The position numbers and the translations under genes are program-made. A stretch of DNA of 64,000 nt, taken from assembly GCF_014204975.1 (NCBI RefSeq), contig NZ_JACHMM010000001.1, positions 6,758,037 to 6,822,036 on the forward strand, in the 5' to 3' direction. The DNA is from Jiangella mangrovi. Its GTDB lineage: Bacteria; Actinomycetota; Actinomycetes; Jiangellales; Jiangellaceae. Below, in pieces: positions 25,545 to 35,185 of this stretch. The notes below the pieces were generated by a model. That model had not been told where the DNA came from, ran no database searches, and saw only the letters and a list, made by a program, of their open reading frames with translations. Positions within the stretch are counted from its first letter, which is position 1, and each line of letters begins with the position of its first letter.

Positions 25545-26750
25545 CCCGTCCTCCCCGCATTGGCCGTGACCGCGCTGCTGCTGGGGGCACCGGCTCCCGC
25601 CGCTGACCCGCCCGCGGACACCGTCGACCAGCTGATCGAGCAGCTGCGCGACGACCCGATCCTGGTGCAGCCGTCGATGGGCATGGGCGACTCCGGCATC
25701 GCGCACGACGCGCTGACCTCGGCCGCCGCGGACCTCGACCTGCCGGCCTACGTCGTCCTGGCCGACGTGCCCGACGACCTCACCGGCGCCGAGTACCCGA
25801 GTGAGGCGGCGGCCGCGCTGATGCGGGCGGCGCTGGGCGACGGGCTCTACCACGTCGAGTTCCGCGGCGAGATCTCCTACACCCAGGCCTGGGGCGACGA
25901 GGACCTGGCCGATGCCGGGACGGCTCCGGTCACCTATGCCATGGACCGTGCCGAGTCGAACGCGCACGGCGACTACCCGCGGGTGTCGGCGCTGTTCGAG
26001 GCGGTGCTGACGCTGCGCTGGGCGGAAGCGCCCCTGGACGAGCTGCCGGACGACGTGGTCGACGAGTACGCCGCGCAGCCGTGGGCGTTCCTGCCGGACT
26101 CCGGGTACGATCGCGCCGACGCGACGGCCGGGCGCTGGGTGGCGCTGCTGGCGACGGTGTTCGGCGTCCTGGTCGCGGGCACGATCATCACGCTGGTGGT
26201 CGCGCGGGCGAAGCCGCTCGGCCGGGGCGGCGTGAAGCGGCGCCGGACGGCGTTCGCGGCGGTGCCGGACGACATCGCCGCCAGGGCGCAGCGGCGGCTC
26301 GACGACGCCCGGCGGAGGCTCGCCGAGCTGCCGGCCGCGCAGGTCAGTGGCCCGTTCGGTGAGGCGGCGGCGACGGCGATCGAGGCCGGCGACCGCGTGC
26401 TCGCGACCGGTGATCCGCTCGACGCCGTCGGCGCGGTGGTGCTGGCCGAGATCGCGGGGCGTGAGCTGGACCGGGCCGGCTCGCCGAAGCGGCCCCCGTA
26501 CCACCCCTGCTTCGTGAACCCGCTGCACGGCGAGGCCCGCGACACCGTCCGCCTCGACGGCTCGTCCATCGACGCGCCGGCCTGCCGCGACTGCGCCCGC
26601 TCGGTCGGGCCGATGCTCGCCGTCCGGCGGCGGGTGCGCGGCCCGGTGCCGTACGCCGACACGTCCACCGTCTGGGCGCGGACCGGATACGGCGCCCTGG
26701 TGAGCGACCTCGCCGAGCAGGTCCTCGAGGATCGGAGCGCACGCCGATGA
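25542..26750 (+). CDS. Membrane protein with CFxNPLHG/Cys motif, unrecognised family
   Basis: A 402-residue protein I do not recognise. Residues 1-21 look like a cleavable signal (ending APAPAAD). Residues 22-195 form an acidic extracellular domain with VLADVP and YHVEFRGEISYTQ strands, reminiscent of the TPM-type fold. One membrane segment spans about 199-220, followed by basic residues (KRRR), so the C-terminus is cytoplasmic. That part holds a helical hairpin and then HPCFVNPLHG (Cys323) with Cys348 and Cys351 in PACRDCARS, a possible zinc site, ending WARTGYGALVSDL. The third gene of the cassette repeats this cytoplasmic module. ATGA overlap with the next gene. Confidence 0.75.
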   Translation: MPVLPALAVTALLLGAPAPAADPPADTVDQLIEQLRDDPILVQPSMGMGDSGIAHDALTSAAADLDLPAYVVLADVPDDLTGAEYPSEAAAALMRAALGDGLYHVEFRGEISYTQAWGDEDLADAGTAPVTYAMDRAESNAHGDYPRVSALFEAVLTLRWAEAPLDELPDDVVDEYAAQPWAFLPDSGYDRADATAGRWVALLATVFGVLVAGTIITLVVARAKPLGRGGVKRRRTAFAAVPDDIAARAQRRLDDARRRLAELPAAQVSGPFGEAAATAIEAGDRVLATGDPLDAVGAVVLAEIAGRELDRAGSPKRPPYHPCFVNPLHGEARDTVRLDGSSIDAPACRDCARSVGPMLAVRRRVRGPVPYADTSTVWARTGYGALVSDLAEQVLEDRSARR

Positions 26751-27406
26751 GGGCACGAGTGGTGGGACTGCTGATCACGCTGGTCCTCGCGGCGGCGGGC
26801 GGCGCCCTCGCCTGGTGGCTGGCCTCCCCCGCCGTCACGCCGGACCCGCCGCTCACCGAGCGGGCCGCGGCCGCTGCGGCCGGCCTGGGCGCGGACGGCC
26901 ACGTCTACGTGGACCCGGCCGCATCCGGTGTGTTCTCGGCCGAGGAGCTGGACCGGCTGGGCGAGGCCGCGGCCACGTCGGACCCGCAGGTGTTCGTCGT
27001 GGTCTGGCCCGCCAGCGATCAGGCGGGCTACGGCTCGACCTCCGACGTGCTGCGCCAGATCGGCGGCGAGACCGAGCGCCCCGGCGTGTACGTCGAGGTC
27101 GATCCGGGGGTCGACGTCGACAGCGCCGACATCGGCATCGAGGGCGAGTACTTCTCCCTCTACGGCGCGCTGGACGACGAGACGGAGTGGACGAGCGCGG
27201 CCGAGACGGACCGGCTGCTCGCCGCGATCGACGAGAACGACGGGCGGGAGTACACCGTGGGCGAGGACACCGGCAGCCACTACTGGGGCGGGACGGGCGG
27301 CATGATCACGGCCGGCCTGGTCATCGGCGGGTTGAGCGGCATCGGCGCCGGGCTGGTCGGCCTGGCCGCGTGGGCGATCGTGCGGCACCGGAGGGCGGCG
27401 GCGTGA
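26747..27406 (+). CDS. Small two-segment membrane protein of the same cassette, unrecognised
   Basis: A 219-residue protein with an N-terminal signal anchor (about 5-27), an acidic extracellular domain and a C-terminal membrane segment (about 185-210) ending in RHRRAAA. The middle domain shares pattern with its neighbours: GHVYVDPAASGVFSAEELDRLGEAAATSDPQVFVVVWP here against VHVDASLAGQVTPAQLTELADLVDGTDPAVFVLAVP in the third gene, so they are paralogous domains. It lacks the cysteine-bearing cytoplasmic module. Overlaps of 4 bases on both sides indicate one operon. Function unknown. Confidence 0.75.
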   Translation: MRARVVGLLITLVLAAAGGALAWWLASPAVTPDPPLTERAAAAAAGLGADGHVYVDPAASGVFSAEELDRLGEAAATSDPQVFVVVWPASDQAGYGSTSDVLRQIGGETERPGVYVEVDPGVDVDSADIGIEGEYFSLYGALDDETEWTSAAETDRLLAAIDENDGREYTVGEDTGSHYWGGTGGMITAGLVIGGLSGIGAGLVGLAAWAIVRHRRAAA

Positions 27407-28551
27407 GCGACGAGACGGTGTACCAGCCCGACCCCGCGGCCATCGCGGCCGACCTCGCCGACGACGGCGTCCACGTCGACGCGTCCCTGGCCGGCCAGGT
27501 CACGCCGGCGCAGTTGACCGAACTGGCCGATCTGGTCGACGGCACCGACCCGGCGGTGTTCGTGCTGGCCGTCCCCTTGAACTTCAGCGTCGACGTGTCG
27601 GCCAACCAGCTGGTGACGCTCGTGCACCAGCAGCTCCCCGAATCGGACGGCGACGGCGTCTACTTCGTCTCGCGCGGGTCGGTCGACTACGGCTGGTCGA
27701 CCGAGACCACGAGCTACGGCGTCCAGACCGACAACGAGAACGCGCTCGCGACCTACGTGGCCGGCGACCTCTACCCGTCCGCGCTCGGCGACCAGCTGAT
27801 CGAGGCCGTCGACCTGTTCACCAGCGGCACGGCCCGAGAGGTCTACGAGGAGCAGCACCCGGATGACTCCGTCCCCAGCGGTTCCAGCAGCGCGGACGAC
27901 GACGGTTCCGGCTCGGTGCTCCTCTGGGTGGGCCTGGCGGTGGCCGCAGCGGTCGCCGTCGTCGCCCTCCTGCTGCGCCGGCGCCGTCCGCGCGGGGACG
28001 TCGAGCTGAAGCGGCAGGCCCTGCAGCGGATCTCGTCGGCGCAGACCCGCGAGTGGCGCCGCCGGGCCGAGACCGAGACCGCCGCGCTCGGCGAGCGGAT
28101 CCGGGCGCTCGAGATCGAGCGCGGCGACGACAGCGACACGTGGTCGGCGGCCCTCGACCACTACCAGGCGGCGACGGCGATCCTCGACCGCTCCGACGCG
28201 GCGGCCGACGCCATCGGGGCGCTCGTGCTGGCCCGCCGCGGCGATGACGCGCTCGGCCACGCCGCCGACGGCGGGACCTGGACCCCGTCGGTGGCCTGCT
28301 TCTTCAACCCGCTGCACGGCCCGGCGACGACGAAGGCGACGTGGAAGACGGCGGCGGGCAAGCGCGACGTGCCCTGCTGCGGGGCCTGCCGGCGCGACAT
28401 CGGCAAGCGCCGCGAGCCCGAGATCCTCGACCTGCCGACCGGCGACACCGTCGTGCACTACATGGACTCCGGTGCTGAGCCGTGGGCGTCGACGGGGTTC
28501 GGCGCGCTCGCGCCCGACCTGCTGGACCGGCTGCAGGAGCGGCCCCGCTAG
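27403..28551 (+). CDS. Membrane protein with CFxNPLHG/Cys motif, signal-less paralogue
   Basis: A 382-residue protein beginning at a GTGA overlap. Residues about 10-150 are the same acidic domain as in the preceding genes, but no signal peptide precedes it. A serine/aspartate linker leads to a single membrane segment (about 171-191) followed by RRRRPRG. By the positive-inside rule the N-terminus should be outside. The cytoplasmic part has a coiled helical region (QALQRISSAQTREWRRR) and then ACFFNPLHG (Cys299) with Cys325, Cys326 and Cys329, ending WASTGFGALAPDLL, clearly homologous to the first gene. Role unknown; the extracellular domain suggests sensing or binding at the envelope. Confidence 0.75.
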   Translation: MSDETVYQPDPAAIAADLADDGVHVDASLAGQVTPAQLTELADLVDGTDPAVFVLAVPLNFSVDVSANQLVTLVHQQLPESDGDGVYFVSRGSVDYGWSTETTSYGVQTDNENALATYVAGDLYPSALGDQLIEAVDLFTSGTAREVYEEQHPDDSVPSGSSSADDDGSGSVLLWVGLAVAAAVAVVALLLRRRRPRGDVELKRQALQRISSAQTREWRRRAETETAALGERIRALEIERGDDSDTWSAALDHYQAATAILDRSDAAADAIGALVLARRGDDALGHAADGGTWTPSVACFFNPLHGPATTKATWKTAAGKRDVPCCGACRRDIGKRREPEILDLPTGDTVVHYMDSGAEPWASTGFGALAPDLLDRLQERPR

Positions 28552-28766
28552 TGGCGCATCAGCCAGGTCGATGTGAGATCTCGGCGTGATCCGTGTGGCA
28601 CTGCTGTCGCTGTGACAACAGTTTCCCCACCCACTCAGCGCAGTGATCTCACACCATTGCGATAGTCAACCTGCCTCGATGCGATCAGAACAGATCACTT
28701 GCACCCACCGATCCGGTCAAAGCCTCGCCGCCACACTCCACTGGCCCAGACCTTTGGCAACACGAC
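28552..28766. other. Intergenic region between convergent genes
   Basis: About 215 bases of lower GC between the membrane cassette and the gntR-like gene, which converge here. GTGATCTCAC and GAGATCTC short dyads occur, but no gene, strong hairpin with T-run or repeat was recognised. Confidence 0.5.
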
Positions 28767-29510
28767 TCAGGTCGTGGTGAGGGTCAGCTCGAAGGTGTAC
28801 ATCGACGCCCGGTAGAGGTGCGCGCCGTACTCGACGGCGCGGCCGGTCTCGTCGTAGGCGATGCGGGTCATGGTGAGCAGCGGCGCGCCGGCGTGCTCGT
28901 CGAGCAGCCGCGCCTCGCCGGCCCGGGCCGCGCGGCCGCCGATGGTCTGGGTGGCGATCTTCAGCGTGACCCCGGCCGCGCGGATCATGGCGTACAGGCC
29001 GTTGTGCTCGAGCGAGCGCGCGTCGAGGCGGACCAGGCCGGTGGGCACGTAGTTGCTCATGATCGACAGCGGCTCGTCGCCGGTGAACCGCAGCCGGCGC
29101 ACGGCGTAGACGGTGTCGCCCTCGGCCAGGCCGAGCGCCTCGGCCACCACCTCGGCCGGCTCCTGCACCTCGAAGGAGAGGATCTGCGTCCGCGGCTGCT
29201 TGCCGGCGGTGCGCAGGTCGTCGTAGAGGCTGGACAGTTCGACGGGGCGGCGCACCTTGGGCTGCACCACCTGGGTGCCGACGCCGCGCTTGCGGACCAG
29301 CAGGCCGCGGTCGACGAGGTACTCGATGGCGCGGCGCATGGTCGGGCGCGACAGGCCGAGCTGGTCGGCGAGCTGGATCTCGTTGTCCAGGCGCGTGCCG
29401 GGCGGGTAGGCGCCGGACTCGATCAACTGCTCCAGATGCTGCGCGACCTGGAAGTACAGCGGCACCGGACTGGTGCGATCGACCACAAGCTCCGGGATCC
29501 CCTCGGCCAC
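28767..29510 (-). CDS. GntR family transcriptional regulator, HutC/DasR (UTRA) subfamily
   Basis: A 247-residue repressor-type protein. Residues about 13-80 are the winged helix-turn-helix (PLYFQVAQHLEQLIESG, QLADQLGLSRPTMRRAIEYLVDRGLLVRKRGVGTQV), and about 95-240 the UTRA ligand domain (TVYAVRRLRFTGDEPLSIMSNYVP). GTG start with GAGGGGG upstream. It is divergent from the ABC importer operon beginning at 29686, and the shared region holds AGGTCTAGACCT, close to the DasR-type operator TGGTCTAGACCA. It likely represses that operon until a sugar or sugar phosphate binds. Confidence 0.92.
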   Translation of the reverse strand: MAEGIPELVVDRTSPVPLYFQVAQHLEQLIESGAYPPGTRLDNEIQLADQLGLSRPTMRRAIEYLVDRGLLVRKRGVGTQVVQPKVRRPVELSSLYDDLRTAGKQPRTQILSFEVQEPAEVVAEALGLAEGDTVYAVRRLRFTGDEPLSIMSNYVPTGLVRLDARSLEHNGLYAMIRAAGVTLKIATQTIGGRAARAGEARLLDEHAGAPLLTMTRIAYDETGRAVEYGAHLYRASMYTFELTLTTT

Positions 29511-29615
29511 GCGAACCCCCTCACCTCGGTGATGCGTACGTCAGTATGTTAGGACATTTGCGCGGCAGCCCGCGTGACCGATCACATGAGCACCCAGTGA
29601 GGCCGCCATCATGGA

Positions 29616-29627
29616 AGGTCTAGACCT
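29616..29627. promoter_or_regulatory. GntR/HutC-type operator, perfect dyad AGGTCTAGACCT
   Basis: A perfect 12-bp palindrome in the 175-base divergent region, 58 bases before the binding-protein start. It differs from the DasR-responsive consensus (TGGTCTAGACCA) only in the outermost base pair. The adjacent UTRA-type regulator is the obvious ligand. Confidence 0.65.
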
Positions 29628-29685
29628 CGTCAGAAAGTCATGACAATCTGACAGCCGGACATCGACGTTCGGCTCTGGAGGATCG

Positions 29686-31107
29686 ATGAGGTTCAACACC
29701 GGGCTCGGCGGCACCGCCGGGCTGCTCGCGGCGGCGCTCGTCCTCGCGGCGTGCGGAAGCGACGACGACGGCGGCACGGCGGGCGGCGACCCCTCGCAGA
29801 ACGCCGACGCCACCGAGGTCACGCTGACCATCACCGACAACGCGATCGCCGGTGGCAAGAACTCCGAGGGCGCCGCGTGGGTCACCGACTACGTGATCCC
29901 CGAGTTCACCGCCATGCAGGAGGCGAAGGGCGTCGACGTCACCGTCGAGTTCGAGGAGAACGGCGTCGACGACGAGGACTACAAGACGAAGATCGCCCTC
30001 GACCTGCAGTCCGGCGCCGGCGGCGACATCATCAGCATCGACGGCATCTGGACCGGTGAGTTCGCCGAGGCCGGTTACATCGCCCCGCTCACCGACATCG
30101 CCGGCGACGCCGTCGAGGACTGGGACGGCTGGGAGCAGATCCCCGACGCCGTCCAGCAGGCGATGTCGTTCGACGACCAGGCTTACGGCATCCCCGTCGG
30201 CACCGACGGCCGGGTCATCTACTTCAACAAGGAGCTGTTCGCGCAGGCCGGGCTGCCCGAGGACTGGCAGCCGACCAGCTGGGACGAGATCCTCGAGGCC
30301 GCCCGGTCACTCGCGGCGCTCGAGGGCGTGACGGCGCTGCAGGTCAACGCCGGCGTGCCGATGGGCGAGGCGACGACGATGCAGGGCTTCCTCCCGCTGC
30401 TGGCCGGCACCGGCGAGGAGATCTGGGCCGACGACGCCTGGACCGGCGCCTCCACGGGCGTCACCGAGGTGCTCGACTTCTACTACCGGGTCTACGGCCA
30501 CGAGCCCCTCGGCGACCCGCTGCTGCAGCAGGAGGCCCAAGGCCGCGACACGTCGTTCCAGCTGTTCGCGAACGGTGAGCTCGGCATGCTGATCGAGAGC
30601 GACTACCTGTGGCGCTCGGTCATCAACCCCGACGGCGGCATCGCCCCCATGGCGAACCGCGACGAGGTCGTCGGCTGGGCGAAGATCCCGGCCCGCGAGC
30701 CCGGCGCCGGGCTGAACGGGCAGGACTTCGTCAGCATGTCCGGCGGCACCGGCCGTGTCATCAACCCGAACACCGAGTTCCCGCAGCAGGCGTGGGAGCT
30801 ACTCGCGTTCATGAACTCCCCCGAGGCGTTCGAGGCGTTGATCGAGATCGCCGGGGCGCGCATCACCCCGCGCGACGACGTCAACGCCCAGGCACTGGCC
30901 GGCGACCCGCTCATGGAGTTCATCGCCGCGGAGGTGCTGCCGATCACGGCCTACCGGCCGGCGCTGGCGATCTACCCGCAGGTGTCGGTGGCGCTGCAGA
31001 ACGCGACCGCGGCGGTCGCGGCCGGCACGCCGCCCGAGGACGCGGCAGCGGACTACCAGAGTGAACTGGAGGGCATCGTCGGTGACGACGGTTCCATCGC
31101 CGACTGA
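29686..31107 (+). CDS. Sugar ABC transporter substrate-binding lipoprotein
   Basis: A 473-residue family 1 solute-binding protein with a lipoprotein signal (lipobox LAAC, Cys23) followed by an acidic glycine linker. GGAGG lies four bases before the ATG. Binding-protein motifs: GDIISIDGIWTGEFAEAGYIAPL, GRVIYFNKELFAQAGLPEDWQPTSWDEIL, LFANGELGMLIESDYLW, and RVINPNTEFPQQAWELLAFMNSPEAF. It delivers its ligand to the two permeases that follow. The 3' end overlaps the permease start by 26 bases. Regulated probably by the divergent GntR protein. Confidence 0.94.
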   Translation: MRFNTGLGGTAGLLAAALVLAACGSDDDGGTAGGDPSQNADATEVTLTITDNAIAGGKNSEGAAWVTDYVIPEFTAMQEAKGVDVTVEFEENGVDDEDYKTKIALDLQSGAGGDIISIDGIWTGEFAEAGYIAPLTDIAGDAVEDWDGWEQIPDAVQQAMSFDDQAYGIPVGTDGRVIYFNKELFAQAGLPEDWQPTSWDEILEAARSLAALEGVTALQVNAGVPMGEATTMQGFLPLLAGTGEEIWADDAWTGASTGVTEVLDFYYRVYGHEPLGDPLLQQEAQGRDTSFQLFANGELGMLIESDYLWRSVINPDGGIAPMANRDEVVGWAKIPAREPGAGLNGQDFVSMSGGTGRVINPNTEFPQQAWELLAFMNSPEAFEALIEIAGARITPRDDVNAQALAGDPLMEFIAAEVLPITAYRPALAIYPQVSVALQNATAAVAAGTPPEDAAADYQSELEGIVGDDGSIAD

Positions 31108-32065
31108 CGTCGACCCCGGCCGCCCGCCGGGCGCCCCCTCCCCCGAGGAGAACGGCGCTCGGCGGGGCTCGGGCCGGGATGCCGCCGTCGACGACGGGGA
31201 CGCCGCCGGTCTGGGCCGGTGGCGGGCGGCCGGGTTCGTCGCGCCGGCCCTGCTGGTCGTCGCGATCTTCCTGGTCTTCCCGGCCGTCTGGACGCTCTAC
31301 CTGGGGCTGACCAACTGGCGGTTGACCGGGCTGGCGGCCGCCGAGCCGGAGTTCGTCGGCACCGAGAACTACACCGACGCGCTGAGCGACCCGGCGTTCC
31401 GCAACTCGCTGCTGCTGACGCTCGCGTTCGTGTTCTTCTCCGCGATCATCGGCCAGTCGATCCTGGGGTTCGCGCTGGCCTGGGTCGCGCGGCGGCTCCG
31501 GCCGGCCGTCCGCTCGGTGCTCGAGACCGTCGTGCTGCTGGCCTGGATCATCCCGGCGTCCGTGGTCGCGTTCCTGTGGCTGGCACTGCTGGACCGGCGC
31601 GAGGGCACGCTGAACGCGCTGCTGGGAACCGACGGCACGGCCTGGCTGCTCGAGTACCCGATGCAGTCGATCATCGTCTTCAACATCTGGAACGGCACCG
31701 CGTTCTCGATGCTGCTGTTCAGCTCGGCGCTGGCCTCGGTGCCGCCGTCACAGTTCGAGACGGCCCGCATGGCCGGCGCCGGCACGTTCGCCACCCTGCG
31801 CGACGTCGTGCTGCCGAACATCCGCGGCCACATCCTGACCAACACGCTGCTGATCACGCTGTGGACGTTCAACGTCTTCGCGCCGTACCTCATCACCGCC
31901 GGCGGGCCGCAGGGACGCACCGAGATCCTCGGCATCTACATCTACCGGGTGGCGCTGCGCGACGGCGCGCTCGGCCAGGGCGCCGCGCTGTCGCTGATCA
32001 TGATCATCATCAACCTGATCGTGGCGTCGGTGTATCTCCGTCTGTTGAGGGAGCGCCGGTCATGA
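31082..32065 (+). CDS. Sugar ABC transporter permease, MalF/UgpA type
   Basis: A 327-residue permease. The GTG at 31082 was chosen because GGAGGG lies about eight bases upstream; the frame stays open a few codons further. A cytoplasmic proline/glycine-rich tail (about 1-50) precedes six membrane spans and the EAA loop SQFETARMAGAGTFATLRDVVLPNIRG. ATGA overlap with the next permease. It forms the channel with that protein. Confidence 0.92.
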   Translation: MTTVPSPTDVDPGRPPGAPSPEENGARRGSGRDAAVDDGDAAGLGRWRAAGFVAPALLVVAIFLVFPAVWTLYLGLTNWRLTGLAAAEPEFVGTENYTDALSDPAFRNSLLLTLAFVFFSAIIGQSILGFALAWVARRLRPAVRSVLETVVLLAWIIPASVVAFLWLALLDRREGTLNALLGTDGTAWLLEYPMQSIIVFNIWNGTAFSMLLFSSALASVPPSQFETARMAGAGTFATLRDVVLPNIRGHILTNTLLITLWTFNVFAPYLITAGGPQGRTEILGIYIYRVALRDGALGQGAALSLIMIIINLIVASVYLRLLRERRS

Positions 32066-32882
32066 CGGTTCGTGAGGCGCTGGGCGCCGTCGGCCGGTAC
32101 GTATTCGTGGGCGTCGTGTTCGTGTTCTTCGCGCTGCCACTGCTGTGGCTGCTGTCGGCACCGTTCGACACCGCCCCGTCGGTGCAGGTGTCGCTGCCGG
32201 ACTTCACGCTGGAGAACTTCCGCACGCTGTGGGACAACCCGTACGCGATGCGCTCGCTGGGCAACTCGGTCCTGATCGCGGCCGGGACCATGGCGATCAC
32301 GCTGGTGCTGGCCGCGCTGGCGTCCTACGCGCTGTCCCGGGTCCGGATCCCCGGCCGCGACACGCTGCTCTACCTGCTGCTCCTGCTGTCCTCGATCGTC
32401 ACGGGGACGGCGGCCATGGTGCCGACGTTCCTGCTGATGACGGAGCTGGGGCTGATCGACCGGCAGCTCGGGGTCGTGCTGGTGCTGACGGGCGGGCTGC
32501 TGCCGACGGCGATCTTCATCCTCAAGGACTTCATGGACTCGACGCCGCGCTCCTACGAGGAGTCGGCGCGGGTGTTCGGAGCGTCGTCGCTGCAGATCCT
32601 GCGCCACGTCGTCGTCCCGATCGCCCGGCCCGGGCTGGCCACGATCGCCGTCTGGGCGGTGGTGCAGGTGTGGGGCAACTTCCTGGTGCCGTTCATCCTG
32701 CTCCGCTCCCCCGACCGCCAGCCGGCCGCCGTCGTCATGTTCACCTTCTACACCGAGGGCGGGCAGCCCAACCTCGCCCTGATCTCGACGTTCTCCCTGC
32801 TCTTCTCCATTCCGGTCGTGGCCATGTACCTGTTCGTGAACCGCCGCTACGGCTTCCGCTTCCACGGAGGGATCAAGCGCTG

Positions 32883-32883
<1 letters not shown>
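32062..32883 (+). CDS. Sugar ABC transporter permease, MalG/UgpE type
   Basis: A 273-residue permease with six membrane spans and the EAA loop PRSYEESARVFGASSLQILRHVVVPIARPGLA. It starts within the stop of the MalF-type gene (ATGA) and its own stop shares a base with the ATPase start (TGATG), so all importer genes are translationally coupled. Confidence 0.93.
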
Positions 32884-33967
<1,084 letters not shown>

Positions 33968-33971
<4 letters not shown>

Positions 33972-35185
33972 CGGTGCTGCTGTCGCGCCGGCTGACCCCG
34001 GCCGACCGCGCGTCGTCGTCGTATCTCTCGGTGCCGTTCGAGGTGCCGGAGGGGACGTCGTCGGTGCACGTGGTGCTGTCGGTGGACGGCGGCTCGGACG
34101 GCGGTGGCGCGGTGATCGATCTGGGGTGTGCGGGCGCGGCCGGGTGGCGGGGCTGGTCGGGCGGGGCGCGGCAGCGGTTCACGGTGACGGCCGACGCTGC
34201 GACTCCGGGGTACGTGCCGGGGCCGCTGGAGCCGGGCGAGTGGTCGGTGGTGCTGGGGCTGTACCGGGTGCCGCCGGGCGGAGTGCCCGTGACGGTGTCG
34301 GTGACGCTGGACGACCCGTCGGCGCCGCTCGACCCGGAACCCGTCGGGCCGCCTGTTGTTCCTGGGCCGCCGCGTCGGGTGCTGCCCGCCGATGCCGGGC
34401 TGACCTGGCTGGCCTGCGACTTCCACGCCCACACGCTGCACTCCGACGGCTCGCTGCCCGTGGCCGGGCTGGCTTCGTTGGGGGCGGCGGCGGGGCTGGA
34501 CGTGCTCGCCGTCACCGATCACAACACGGTGTCGCACCACGCTGTGCTGCCGTCGGTGGGTTCGCGATACGGGATCACGCTGCTGCCCGGCCAGGAGGTC
34601 ACGACCGAGCGCGGCCACGCGAACGCCTTCGGCTTCATCCCGTGGGTCGACTTCCGCGAGCCGGCGTCCACGTGGGTGTCGGCGGTCGACGCGGCCGGTG
34701 GCCTGTTGTCGATCAACCACCCGCTGGACGGCGACTGTTCCTGGCATCAGCCGCTGGACGAGAAGCCGCCGCTGGCGGAGATCTTCCACCACACCTGGAT
34801 GGCACACGAGTGGACCGGGCCGCTGGCCTGGTGGAACGCGTGGGGCCTGTCGACGGTCCCGATCGGCGGCTCGGACTTCCACTCGGTTGCCGACGGGCGC
34901 CCGCTGGCGCGGCCGGTGACCTGGGTCGCCGCCGCCTCGCCATCGGTGCCGGACGTGCTGGCGGCTCTGCGGGCGGGCCGGACGGCACTCTCCTGGGGCG
35001 TGGGCGAGCCAGTGTTGCTGCGGGTCGACGGCGAGCTGGTCGCCCTGGGCGCCGACGGCCTGCTGCTCGCGGACGTGTGGGGTCGCCGTCAGGTCGTGCG
35101 CGGCGACCTCGCCCGCTTCCCCTCCGCCGACGGCCCGCACCGCCTCGAGACCGGCACCGCCGCCGTCGTCGCCCTCACTCCCTGA
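33968..35185 (+). CDS. CehA/McbA-type PHP-domain metallohydrolase
   Basis: A 405-residue protein. Residues about 1-140 form a beta-rich domain; from Asp151 the PHP metal-binding motifs appear in order: DFHAHTLHSDG, VTDHNTVSHH, GQEVTTERGHANAFGF, SINHP and GGSDFHS. PHP proteins of this group hydrolyse phosphoesters or related bonds with a trinuclear metal centre. ATGA overlap with the ATPase gene puts it in the importer operon, so it probably processes the imported compound, perhaps a glycerophospho- or sugar-phosphodiester given the UgpC-like ATPase. No signal peptide. It overlaps the convergent nuclease-like gene by 11 bases. Confidence 0.85.

Noticed and set aside
28555..28766. Small dyads GTGATCTCAC and GAGATCTC as operators
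   Set aside because: They lie between the 3' ends of two convergent genes, where no promoter is expected.
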